A DNA stretch of 8,341 bases from Acidobacteriota bacterium. GTDB taxonomy: Bacteria > Acidobacteriota > Blastocatellia > Pyrinomonadales > Pyrinomonadaceae. A model generated the notes under the pieces. It saw nothing but the letters and a program-made list of their open reading frames with translations, did not search any database and was not told where the DNA came from. The position numbers were made by a program, and so were the translations under genes. Position 1 is the stretch's first letter. Each line of letters opens with the position of its first letter. The stretch covers positions 1 to 8,341 of the forward strand of contig CAUJFK010000387.1 in the NCBI GenBank assembly GCA_963169175.1, in the 5' to 3' direction. This document shows positions 1 to 6,257 of the stretch, piece by piece.

Positions 1-1498
1 CATCGACCAGCTTCTTTTCCTTTTCCCACTGTTCGTTCAACCCGGCAAGTTCCTCTTCGGTCTTGGCGCGGTCGGCTTTAAGCTCATCAAGTCTGGCATC
101 GTGGCCGGCGCCGGTCACTTGTTCGCGTTCGAGCGCTTCTATCTCGGAGGTAAGATTTTGTATTCGCCGGGTCGCATCCTCGACCGGTGCCGGCGTTGCT
201 CCTTGGCCGATAGCGACCTTTGCGCACGCCGTGTCGAGTACTGAAACGGATTTGTCCGGCAACTGGCGGCCGCTGATGTAGCGGTTCGAGAGCTTAACGC
301 ATTCAACGATCGCCTCATCCAGAATGCGGACGTTGTGATGTGCCTCCATCTTGTCCGCGATCCCGCGCATCATTGCGATGGCCTTTGCTTCGTCCGGTTC
401 TTCGATCTTTACGACTTGGAAGCGGCGGGCAAGGGCGGCGTCTTTTTCAAAGTATTTTTTGTACTCGGCCCACGTTGTGGCGGCGATCGTTCTCAGTTCG
501 CCGCGGGCCAGGGCCGGCTTCAACAGATTGGCGGCATCGTTTTGGCCGGCGGCACCGCCGGCACCGATCATTGTGTGTGCCTCGTCAATAAACATTATGA
601 TCGGCTGGGGCGATGATTTTACTTCTTCGATCACAGACTTAAGCCGGTTCTCAAACTCACCCTTGATACCGGCACCGGCCTGAAGCAGGCCAAGATCGAG
701 CGAACGGACAGAAACATTCTTGAGCGGGTCGGGAACGTCGCCCTGCGATATTCGGAGAGCGAATCCTTCGACCACGGCCGTTTTACCTACACCGGCCTCG
801 CCCGTGAGGATCGGGTTGTTCTGGCGGCGGCGGGTGAGAATGTCCACAATCTGACGGATCTCAAAATCGCGTCCCAACACCGGATCGATCTTACCCGCGG
901 CGGCCTTTGCGGTCAGATCTTCGGTGTATTGGTCGAGGGACTTGGTTTTGCCAGCAACGCCTGAAGCGACAGGCGCGCCATCGGACACTCCGCCCGTTTC
1001 GCCGAGGGCGACAGCATCGCGAGCCTCGGCCGAATCACCGGTGATCGTCGGCAGATCATATTGAAGCTTTTCAAGCGAGATATGATCGAATTCTTTTGAT
1101 ATCTCGCGTGCTATTCGGGAGAACCGTTCGTTCGCAAGCAGCGCAAGGATCATGTGGCCCGAACGCACGCGGGCCGCCCCGAAATCGACTGAAGCCAGAA
1201 GCCATGCGTCCTGTATCCATTGCGGAATGCGGTCGCTAAGGCCGGGAGTACGCGAATTGCCGCTTTTCAGGCGGTCAAGCGCGACGCTAACATCCTTTGT
1301 CAACCGGTCAAGGTTTACCTCAAAATGAGCGGCGATCTTGTGAAGGTCCGTATCATCCTGCTCGAGCAGCTTTGCAAGAATGTGTTCGATCTCAACATCG
1401 TAATTCGTTCGCGAAAGACACAACCCCGCCGCGCCCTCCAGCGCGTTCCTAGTTACATCATTCAACCTGCCTACTAAACTTTTTAGATTTACATTCAT
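1..1498 (-). CDS. clpV: ClpV/TssH, T6SS sheath-recycling AAA+ ATPase (N-terminal 499 codons, cut by window edge)
   Basis: Partial gene; the 3' part lies beyond the left edge. Translating the minus strand from the ATG at 1498-1496 gives 499 uninterrupted codons. Residues 1 to about 150 form a Clp N-terminal domain (start MNVNLKSLVGRLN). After a variable linker the first AAA+ module begins near 190, with Walker A GEAGVGKT at 233-240, Walker B IIMFIDE with D305/E306, and the sensor/arginine-finger stretch IAATTWAEY...ALARRF. Residues from about 420 enter the charged coiled-coil middle domain, where the window ends. The wording of the AAA+ module and the neighbouring tssBC/EFG genes point to ClpV rather than ClpB. 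In the family, this cytoplasmic hexamer binds contracted TssB/TssC sheath and unfolds it so subunits are reused. The start is fixed by AGGAGA 6 bases upstream; the ATG five bases upstream reads ATG AAA TGA and is closed. The second AAA+ module cannot be assessed. Confidence 0.96.
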   Translation of the reverse strand, partial: MNVNLKSLVGRLNDVTRNALEGAAGLCLSRTNYDVEIEHILAKLLEQDDTDLHKIAAHFEVNLDRLTKDVSVALDRLKSGNSRTPGLSDRIPQWIQDAWLLASVDFGAARVRSGHMILALLANERFSRIAREISKEFDHISLEKLQYDLPTITGDSAEARDAVALGETGGVSDGAPVASGVAGKTKSLDQYTEDLTAKAAAGKIDPVLGRDFEIRQIVDILTRRRQNNPILTGEAGVGKTAVVEGFALRISQGDVPDPLKNVSVRSLDLGLLQAGAGIKGEFENRLKSVIEEVKSSPQPIIMFIDEAHTMIGAGGAAGQNDAANLLKPALARGELRTIAATTWAEYKKYFEKDAALARRFQVVKIEEPDEAKAIAMMRGIADKMEAHHNVRILDEAIVECVKLSNRYISGRQLPDKSVSVLDTACAKVAIGQGATPAPVEDATRRIQNLTSEIEALEREQVTGAGHDARLDELKADRAKTEEELAGLNEQWEKEKKLVD

Positions 1499-1504
1499 TT
1501 CATT

Positions 1505-1510
1505 TCTCCT
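1505..1510 (-). promoter_or_regulatory. Shine-Dalgarno site of clpV
   Basis: AGGAGA on the minus strand, 6 bases before the chosen ATG. It decides between three closely packed ATGs: the first is followed by an in-frame TGA, and the third (ATG TAA) closes at once. It lies outside the repeat-bounded cassette, so clpV kept its own translation signal after the insertion. Confidence 0.8.
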
Positions 1511-1521
1511 GATACATTTCA

Positions 1522-1546
1522 ACCACAGAGGCACAGAGACACAGAG
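1522..1546 (+). repeat. CACAGAG repeat, left inverted arm
   Basis: Three near-tandem 8-base units (CCACAGAG, GCACAGAG, ACACAGAG) preceded by an A. Its inverted partner is at 1915-1939, and a copy in the same orientation is at 2970-2994. It begins 24 bases upstream of the clpV start. The TGA of the GxxExxY gene (1548-1550) lies just inside this arm. Confidence 0.9.
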
Positions 1547-1547
1547 G

Positions 1548-1946
1548 TCAATTACTGAGCCTTTTTATCCCGCTTTTCAATACCGGAACATGGAAATTTA
1601 ATAACAAACCGATCGGTTTCTTCGCCATCTTCAGATAAGACAGTAATTGGGCCTCGAATAGAGGAATCATCCTTTCGACCGCTTTGATCTCAAGAATAAC
1701 GTCATTTTCAACAACCAGGTCCATTCGATAGCCGCAATCCAGCTTTACACCTTTATAAACAACCGGAAGATCCACCTGGCGGTTAAATCTCAAGCCTGCG
1801 TGAGCCAGTTCGTAACAGAGACACTCTTCGTATGCGGATTCGAGCAGGCCCGGCCCAAGTGCTCGATGCACGTCAATAGCACATCCAATGATCCCTTCGG
1901 TGATCCTATTTAATCTCAGTGTCTCTGTGTCTCTGTGGTCAAACAT
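1548..1946 (-). CDS. GxxExxY family protein, putative PD-(D/E)XK nuclease fold
   Basis: 132 residues, about normal for this family. The namesake motif is G33-L-L-E36-S-A-Y39 after the typical lead ITEGIIGCAIDVHRALGPG. Candidate nuclease-core residues are E36, D76 (YRMD), E86-I-K88 (LEIKA) and Q100, matching the PD-(D/E)XK order; the family is grouped with that superfamily, but I know of no established activity. No signal peptide or membrane segment is visible. The ATG overlaps the tssG stop by one base (TAATG) and has no Shine-Dalgarno, suggesting translation coupled to tssG. Residues from about 3 to 11 (DHRDTETLR) are encoded by the right repeat arm and may not belong to the ancestral protein. 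It is more AT-rich than its neighbours. It is not a recognised T6SS component; a T6SS nuclease effector is unlikely because there is no immunity gene and no delivery domain. Confidence 0.88.
   Translation of the reverse strand: MFDHRDTETLRLNRITEGIIGCAIDVHRALGPGLLESAYEECLCYELAHAGLRFNRQVDLPVVYKGVKLDCGYRMDLVVENDVILEIKAVERMIPLFEAQLLSYLKMAKKPIGLLLNFHVPVLKSGIKRLSN
1915..1939 (-). repeat. CACAGAG repeat, right inverted arm
   Basis: On the minus strand it reads as three 8-base units (CCACAGAG, ACACAGAG, ACACTGAG) preceded by an A, matching the left arm at 23 of 25 positions. It lies inside the start of the GxxExxY gene and encodes most of residues 3 to 11. It ends 7 bases before the tssG stop codon. 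Confidence 0.9.
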
Positions 1947-2956
1947 TAACTATCGATCTGCAAGAGCACCTGTTCGTCGTCGGCTTTGAACGGCTTGGTT
2001 TTCAGAAAGCTGGTCCAGCCGAGCATTGGTTTTCGCATGGCCCGGGTGGTCAGGATCGTGCTTGGGACCTGTTTTTTCTGGAGCACGAGCCGAACGTCGA
2101 AATCCAGTTCAAGGCCGACCATGAATTTTACGATCGACCGCATTGGCTGGTGTGCCGAACCACTTGGCAGAAACGCCTGGAATTTGTTGAAATCCAGCGG
2201 CCCGAGCCGCACGCGAAATTTTGACTGCTGGTCCCAAACGCGGGTGCCGGCGATCGCGCTGACGCCAAGCTTGCTGTTTTGCTGCCCGATCATCGTATAG
2301 TCCGACGGTTCAAGCACTAACCATTGCCCACAGAATTGCCCGATCTTTGCCCGCGTATTGAAATAATCCGACAGAACGTTCTCGACCGCATTGCACGAAT
2401 GCGGTTTTTGCGCGATCAGCCCGGCGTAGGGAAGCAGCGATTCATCGGGTACGCTCATTCGCCCGCGAAGGCCGCGTGTTCCGAGGCCGACAAGGTCGAA
2501 AAGATATCCCGTGAAGTCATCCTTGCCCCGTTCGTAGCCGACCGGAAAGCGATATTTTCGCCACGCGCGATAGAACATCGAGATCGCCCGGTGCGAGAAA
2601 ATATCAAGGAACGCCCAAGCGGCCGTGTCGCGATGGCGTATGCGGTCAAGGACGAGGTCAGTATAAGGCTGCGGCAAAACGCCGCTTACACCGATCATGC
2701 CCATAAAGTTAATGAGCATCTCAAGCCGCTGTTCATCGGTCTTTTGATCTATTGCCTCACGAAACTCGTGTATCTCACTTGCAGGAAAATCAAGAGCCAC
2801 CCGCGAACGAAAACGAACGACTTCCTCGTTCGGCATCGCCTTGCGGCCGACCGGGCGTTTTTCAGGGAACGCCTTTTCGAGCAGCCGAACCGCCTGGAAA
2901 AATTCAAAGCGGTATGGCTCATCGAGCAGCACTTGATCTAACGGTTTATCCGTCAT
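1946..2956 (-). CDS. tssG: TssG, T6SS baseplate subunit
   Basis: 336 residues, the usual TssG length (VasB/ImpH family). The N-terminus has the family signature EPYRFEFFQAVRLLEKAF at about 13-30, and the middle carries SLLPYAGLIAQKPHS with the following NVLSDYF helix at about 168-195. In the family, TssG joins TssF, TssE and TssK to form the baseplate wedge that connects the membrane complex to the spike and starts tube and sheath growth. It lies 96 bases after tssF, in the common E-F-G order. The start ATG (2956-2954) has no recognisable Shine-Dalgarno; the sequence in front of it is AT-rich and a CACAGAG repeat begins 14 bases upstream. The stop TAA (1948-1946) overlaps the ATG of the GxxExxY gene. 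The protein appears complete despite the adjacent insertion. Confidence 0.96.
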   Translation of the reverse strand: MTDKPLDQVLLDEPYRFEFFQAVRLLEKAFPEKRPVGRKAMPNEEVVRFRSRVALDFPASEIHEFREAIDQKTDEQRLEMLINFMGMIGVSGVLPQPYTDLVLDRIRHRDTAAWAFLDIFSHRAISMFYRAWRKYRFPVGYERGKDDFTGYLFDLVGLGTRGLRGRMSVPDESLLPYAGLIAQKPHSCNAVENVLSDYFNTRAKIGQFCGQWLVLEPSDYTMIGQQNSKLGVSAIAGTRVWDQQSKFRVRLGPLDFNKFQAFLPSGSAHQPMRSIVKFMVGLELDFDVRLVLQKKQVPSTILTTRAMRKPMLGWTSFLKTKPFKADDEQVLLQIDS

Positions 2957-2969
2957 TATTACGTTCTAT

Positions 2970-2994
2970 AACACAGAGTCACGGAGACACAGAG
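2970..2994 (+). repeat. Solo CACAGAG repeat in the tssF-tssG gap
   Basis: Matches the left arm of the GxxExxY cassette at 22 of 25 positions, in the same orientation, as three units ACACAGAG, TCACGGAG and ACACAGAG. I find no inverted partner nearby and no gene attached. It could be a remnant of an excised or decayed cassette, or a free-standing REP-like repeat. It occupies the place where a tssG leader would lie. Confidence 0.8.
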
Positions 2995-3025
2995 CAAGCA
3001 ATTAATAAAACCTGTATGCGAATCA

Positions 3026-3050
3026 CCTGATCCATCGTGGTCTGGTCAGG
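3026..3050 (-). other. Small hairpin just after the tssF stop
   Basis: CCTGA (3026-3030) pairs with TCAGG (3046-3050) and CCA (3032-3034) with TGG (3043-3045), giving 8 pairs with one bulged base and an 8-base loop. It lies 2 bases beyond the tssF stop codon. No uninterrupted T run follows on the minus strand (only TTTTATT further on), so an intrinsic terminator is doubtful; an mRNA-stabilising 3' structure or chance is equally possible. Confidence 0.3.
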
Positions 3051-3052
3051 GC

Positions 3053-4945
3053 CTACAACAGGTCCTGCTCGCCCGCCCGCGGCGGGAACTCTTTCACAAC
3101 ACCTTCACGCTGTTCGGTCTTTAGCACCATTTGATTGAACGAGTTGACCGTCGCGTAAAGGCCCATGAACCGTTCCAGAACACAGGCAAAAAGGAACATT
3201 CCGCTGCCGACGAACTGCTCCTCGTCGAACGTCAATGTCGTCTCCATCCCGCGTACAAATCCCGCCCCGACGCGGCCCCCGATCTTTCTCACGACTTTGC
3301 GCGACTCGATGCCGGTAATGCCGAGGATCTGCTTTCTGGTCACCGAGGAGTCGTTGAAATTATAAAGATGAAGTATCTCCTGGAGTGCTTCCGGCGATAT
3401 GTCCTCGCCGTTGACGAGCGATAGATAGTTCAAATTCAGGTGTGAGATCAGCCGCCACTGTGCCGCACGCCGTTGAGGCGGCCGGATCGTTTCGGTCGGT
3501 TTTGTCAGGCACCGGACGCGTGAAAGCAAGGCCGTGCCTTCGATCTCAAAATCACCTTCTCGGCCGCCAAAGGGAAGCCGTGCGGGCAGATCGCGATTTG
3601 TGCAGGTCGTACGAATATTTAATACATCGACCGCCGGTACACGCGGATTGAAATTCATATCCACCAGCGACATATACATTTCCGACCCTTCGTCGCCGGG
3701 CCGCTGCGAATCGCGGCGGACGCCGTACCAGAATGCCTTTTCCATTTGCTCGCCAAACGCATGGCGCAAGGAATAGAAGGGTGAAAATTCGCGGGTAGTG
3801 TTTGTCCGCGGATCGTTCGAGATCACATCGTCTATTGAATAGATTTCGGTCGTCGATTGCCGGTGGACATCGGGAATGACCTGATATTCGTATTTTTGCT
3901 GCGAAAGATAGACGGGATCGGCCAGCCTTTGAAATAGATTCACGATCGGTGTGCAGCCCATCATAAAGGTCTCAGCGACGACCGGAGCGATCGGGGGCGC
4001 GACCTCTTTCAGATGAATAATAATATCGAAATTTCCGCCAAAATTTGCTTCGATTGCCCGATCAAGGCCAAACACATCAAAAAAGAGGAATTTGTATGGA
4101 AATGCAAAATATTCAGACAACAGCCGGTATCCGGCAAACGAACGCTTGGTGAACGGAAGGACCGCTTCTTCTTCGGCAAAGCCGACCTGTTTGATGGCGT
4201 CCTCGGCTGGGATAAAAACAGGGTCGGGAAGTCTTAGCTGCAGGTTGGTCAGCGTCATCAACGTCTTTTGGCCGAGCGGTGATTCTTTTGGCCGGAATTC
4301 GACGGATGTCGCATGATTGAAAATGATCTCGTAGAGCGGAAAGACAAGCTGCGGGTCGCCGTTCAGATAGAACCGAAGGGACTTCGGCCGTTCCTTTTCG
4401 GCACCGAGGGTCATTTCGGAAAGCCGCGCGTCGCCGAAACATTTCATGCTCAGGCGAATGTGCGCATCGGCGTACATCCCGCGGGCATCTTTTGGTGCCG
4501 GCGATTCCAAGGCGGCGGATTCCAGGACCAGCGGGGCGAGATCAACATCGAACGCTGTTCGAAACCGGCATGGCGTGCCGTCCACCGGACGTGAGTTAAG
4601 CCGTGCCCCGCGTTCCATTCGTTGGACGGCCGTCAACTTATCATCTGCTGATCCGAACGAAAATTGCACGATCGCCATTGACGGGATCGGCGCCAAATAA
4701 TGCGGATAGAGAAGGTTGATGAACGATTCAGTTATTTCGGGAAGCTCGTCATCAAGCTTGAGCCCGATGCGGCCCGCGAGAAAGGCGAACGCTTCGATCA
4801 TGCGTTCAACGTGCGGGTCTTCGACCTTCTCTTCGTCCAGATGGAGCCGTGCCGCGATCTTAGGATATTTTGCCGCAAACTCCGCACCCATTCGGCGCAA
4901 GAAGATAAGCTCGCGTTCGTAATATCCTAGAAGTTCATCGCGCAT
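3053..4945 (-). CDS. tssF: TssF, T6SS baseplate subunit
   Basis: 630 residues, within the normal TssF range (VasA/ImpG family). The N-terminus MRDELLGYYERELIFLRR, followed by GAEFAAKYPKIAARL, is the clear family signature, and a conserved NRDLPARLPFGG segment lies at about 449-460. No membrane segment or signal peptide is expected or seen. In the family, two TssF copies and one TssG form a wedge that carries TssE and TssK and docks on the membrane complex. The ATG at 4945 gives the canonical N-terminus, although the leader has no clear Shine-Dalgarno. It follows tssE by 62 bases, with a small hairpin in that gap. The reading frame is intact. Confidence 0.97.
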   Translation of the reverse strand: MRDELLGYYERELIFLRRMGAEFAAKYPKIAARLHLDEEKVEDPHVERMIEAFAFLAGRIGLKLDDELPEITESFINLLYPHYLAPIPSMAIVQFSFGSADDKLTAVQRMERGARLNSRPVDGTPCRFRTAFDVDLAPLVLESAALESPAPKDARGMYADAHIRLSMKCFGDARLSEMTLGAEKERPKSLRFYLNGDPQLVFPLYEIIFNHATSVEFRPKESPLGQKTLMTLTNLQLRLPDPVFIPAEDAIKQVGFAEEEAVLPFTKRSFAGYRLLSEYFAFPYKFLFFDVFGLDRAIEANFGGNFDIIIHLKEVAPPIAPVVAETFMMGCTPIVNLFQRLADPVYLSQQKYEYQVIPDVHRQSTTEIYSIDDVISNDPRTNTTREFSPFYSLRHAFGEQMEKAFWYGVRRDSQRPGDEGSEMYMSLVDMNFNPRVPAVDVLNIRTTCTNRDLPARLPFGGREGDFEIEGTALLSRVRCLTKPTETIRPPQRRAAQWRLISHLNLNYLSLVNGEDISPEALQEILHLYNFNDSSVTRKQILGITGIESRKVVRKIGGRVGAGFVRGMETTLTFDEEQFVGSGMFLFACVLERFMGLYATVNSFNQMVLKTEQREGVVKEFPPRAGEQDLL

Positions 4946-4961
4946 AGATATTTACAAATTG

Positions 4962-4978
4962 CCTCTGTCGGGCAGAGG
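4962..4978 (-). other. Small hairpin in the tssE-tssF gap
   Basis: CCTCTG (4962-4967) and CAGAGG (4973-4978) form a perfect 6-base stem with a 5-base loop, extendable by a G-T pair. It lies in the short leader of tssF. There is no following T tract on the minus strand, so it may modulate tssF translation or be chance. Confidence 0.3.
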
Positions 4979-5007
4979 TGATCATCGTTCCTTCCCGCGC
5001 GGCCCGG

Positions 5008-5493
5008 TTATTTCTGTTTCACGGCGAACTCGCCGCTTCCGACCTGCAGGACGGTATCGAAGCTTATCGGTTCGGGTACCGGCTCGATGTCCAAATGGGC
5101 TTCGATCCGAAATTTCAATTGACGGTCCGTGTTATCCACGGGTTCGAGCGAAACCCTAACATTGATGAATCGCGGTTCGAAGATGCGCAGGGCGTTCTCG
5201 ATCGACTTGGACAGTCGGTTCTGTTCCTCGGGATTTCTTACGCTCAGGCTGGCCAGGTCCGGCAGGCCGTAGATCGCCATTGAATGATTCAGCTCCTCGA
5301 GCGTTTCTGCGATCTCGACACCGTTATGTCGCGTATTGAGCAGCCATTCAAGATCACGTTTGACCGAAGTTTTTAGTTCCGCAAGCGACTGGGCCTGTGT
5401 CCGCGGGGCCTCGCGCGACATCGACGGGTCATTATCAATCAGGCGGTCGAGGACCGACGGGGTAATTCGTATCTCGTGGTCTGTTCTGGCCAT
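5008..5493 (-). CDS. tssE: TssE, gp25-like T6SS baseplate subunit
   Basis: 161 residues, typical for TssE (gp25-like lysozyme-related fold without lysozyme activity). The signature SVKRDLEWLLNTR sits at 43-55. The conserved EPR motif is at 106-108 (RIFEPRFINVRV); in the family this core motif is needed for sheath assembly. TssE joins the wedge and starts polymerisation of the TssB/C sheath, acting in the cytoplasm. It starts 30 bases after the hcp stop and follows a strong hairpin at the end of hcp. Only a weak GAGG (5505-5508) stands before it, 11 bases from the ATG, so translation is probably less efficient than for hcp. The reading frame is intact. Confidence 0.96.
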   Translation of the reverse strand: MARTDHEIRITPSVLDRLIDNDPSMSREAPRTQAQSLAELKTSVKRDLEWLLNTRHNGVEIAETLEELNHSMAIYGLPDLASLSVRNPEEQNRLSKSIENALRIFEPRFINVRVSLEPVDNTDRQLKFRIEAHLDIEPVPEPISFDTVLQVGSGEFAVKQK

Positions 5494-5523
5494 TTGCCGC
5501 GAAACCTCAGAACGGAAAATGCG

Positions 5524-6123
5524 TCAGCGGCTGAAACGGGCCCGATCTTGTGATCGGGACCATTTCAGCCGTGAACTCGAGCGTCGTGTCGCCTCTTCTA
5601 ATAATGCCGCGACGTTTGATGCACTGGCCGACGTGTAGCCCTTCTCGTTGGTCTTGTCGTCGTAGAATTTCGTGATCCAGCCTTCGCCCGTACCGTCTTT
5701 CTTCTGCGGGTTGTACGAGTAGCTGATCTTCGCGTAGTTGAGCGACCAGTTCTCCATCGCAAGCTCGCCGCCGCTGCCGGGGTTCACGCTGTAGCTCGAA
5801 ACAAGCACGTCATGAAGCTCGATCTTCAGGTATTCGAACGGAGTGTCACCGGCCTTGCGGACGATGATCTCAGCCTTCGGAAAGTGCTTGCCCGAAGCAC
5901 ATCGCAGGAAAAGCTCAGGCGTCGATTTTCCGACATACGTCATGATCGGGACGTCTGAAAAGTTTGCCTGGCCCACACCGCCACCGCCGCCGATGGACAT
6001 TGAACCGGACTGTGATACTGACAATGAGAACGACTGAAGGTCGAACTCGCCCGCGTGGGCGGTATCCTGGCTTTCGCCCGGGATCTCAGGAATCTTCAAA
6101 AAAGCATCAATCATCGAAGCCAT
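5524..6123 (-). CDS. hcp: Hcp (TssD), T6SS inner-tube protein with extended C-terminus
   Basis: 199 residues; Hcp proteins are usually about 160-172. Residues 1-150 are canonical: FLKIPEIPGESQDTAHAGE at 8-26, the glycine-rich SQSGSMSIGGGGGVG loop at 37-51, STPELFLRCASGKHFPKAEI near 67-86, LVSSYSV at 107-113 and SYNPQKKDG near 136-144. In the family, Hcp hexamers stack into the tube inside the sheath and are expelled with the spike. The normal C-terminal GW...K ending is followed by about 35 extra residues, with 8 of the last 20 being Arg or Lys. This tail is encoded by a long hairpin (5528-5571) and ends at a TGA beside it. Overlapping in the -1 frame is a better-looking coding stretch ending at 5507, so a single-base indel near 5590 is possible and the listed C-terminus is uncertain. 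AGGAGA 9 bases upstream supports the ATG at 6123. Confidence 0.94.
   Translation of the reverse strand: MASMIDAFLKIPEIPGESQDTAHAGEFDLQSFSLSVSQSGSMSIGGGGGVGQANFSDVPIMTYVGKSTPELFLRCASGKHFPKAEIIVRKAGDTPFEYLKIELHDVLVSSYSVNPGSGGELAMENWSLNYAKISYSYNPQKKDGTGEGWITKFYDDKTNEKGYTSASASNVAALLEEATRRSSSRLKWSRSQDRARFSR
5528..5571 (-). promoter_or_regulatory. Long hairpin at the hcp 3' end
   Basis: Bases 5528-5547 pair with 5552-5571 around a 4-base loop. There are 18 Watson-Crick pairs plus two opposed non-Watson-Crick positions. In the minus-strand RNA one of these (5537/5562) becomes a G-U pair and the other (5540/5559) stays a mismatch, so the fold is slightly better on the transcribed strand. It lies within the last codons of hcp as annotated, directly before its TGA. 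The following minus-strand bases contain only a run of four T, so it is more likely an attenuator or RNA-stabilising structure than a full terminator. Such a structure would favour high hcp and lower tssE-G expression (inference). Confidence 0.6.
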
Positions 6124-6132
6124 AGTTTTGTC

Positions 6133-6138
6133 TCTCCT
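6133..6138 (-). promoter_or_regulatory. Shine-Dalgarno site of hcp
   Basis: AGGAGA on the minus strand, 9 bases before the ATG at 6123. It favours this start over the second ATG three codons later (MASM). Confidence 0.75.
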
Positions 6139-6149
6139 TTTATCTCCAA

Positions 6150-6170
6150 AAATAAACTAACTGATTATTT
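6150..6170 (-). promoter_or_regulatory. AT-rich dyad upstream of hcp
   Basis: An imperfect inverted repeat, AAATAATC and GTTTATTT on the minus strand, with a 5-base spacer; 7 of 8 positions pair. It ends 11 bases upstream of the hcp Shine-Dalgarno. It could be an operator or part of a promoter or leader. A TTGACC lies further upstream near 6185, but I could not find a convincing -10 box at standard spacing. AT-rich sequence easily makes such dyads by chance. Confidence 0.25.
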
Positions 6171-6257
6171 CAATCTTCGGCGGTCAATCCCGCAACACTT
6201 ATACGACGAAGCTCCTGACGGATTTTGCGGAAGGCCCGGTCAAATTTTCAAGTGAAG

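Larger units (their letters stand above)
1522..1939 (-). mobile_element. Putative repeat-bounded GxxExxY cassette (418 bp)
   Basis: Two 25-base arms in inverted orientation (1522-1546 and 1915-1939, 23 of 25 positions identical) bound a segment almost wholly filled by one small gene. It sits between tssG and clpV without breaking either. A related solo repeat lies at 2970-2994. A hand count of 1561-1680 gives 49 G/C of 120 (about 41%), against 35 of 60 (58%) in a tssE stretch at 5041-5100, consistent with foreign origin. The pentamer ACATT occurs at 1514-1518 and 1943-1947, each exactly 3 bases outside its arm, and could be a short target duplication, though 5 bases is weak evidence. Calling it mobile is inference: no transposase is encoded, so it would move by the encoded nuclease-like protein, a factor supplied in trans, or recombination. 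Confidence 0.55.

Noticed and set aside
335..683. Three overlapping plus-strand open frames of 83-110 codons
   Set aside because: All are opposite the ClpV AAA+ core, which is unmistakable on the minus strand (Walker A and B). Their compositions are Arg/Ser/Ala-rich, as expected of GC-rich shadows.
1522..1546. CACAGAG units as a CRISPR array
   Set aside because: The octamers are contiguous, without spacers, and the 25-base copies are inverted and far apart. This is not array architecture.
1522..1994. GxxExxY protein as a T6SS nuclease effector with immunity
   Set aside because: It has no VgrG, PAAR, Hcp-fusion or other delivery domain and no partner gene, and it is enclosed by repeat arms. 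The family also occurs outside T6SS loci, so a cassette passenger is the simpler reading.
1919..2300. Plus-strand open frames starting in the right repeat arm
   Set aside because: They run opposite the tssG 3' end and begin in repeat sequence. No homology is recognisable and tssG explains the region.
2324..2941. 205-codon open frame on the plus strand
   Set aside because: It lies wholly opposite tssG, whose protein is a clear family member, and the plus-strand translation has no recognisable family features. It is an antisense shadow.
3026..3050. Intrinsic terminator between tssF and tssG
   Set aside because: The stem is short and bulged, there is no T tract directly after it on the minus strand, and termination would cut off tssG and clpV.
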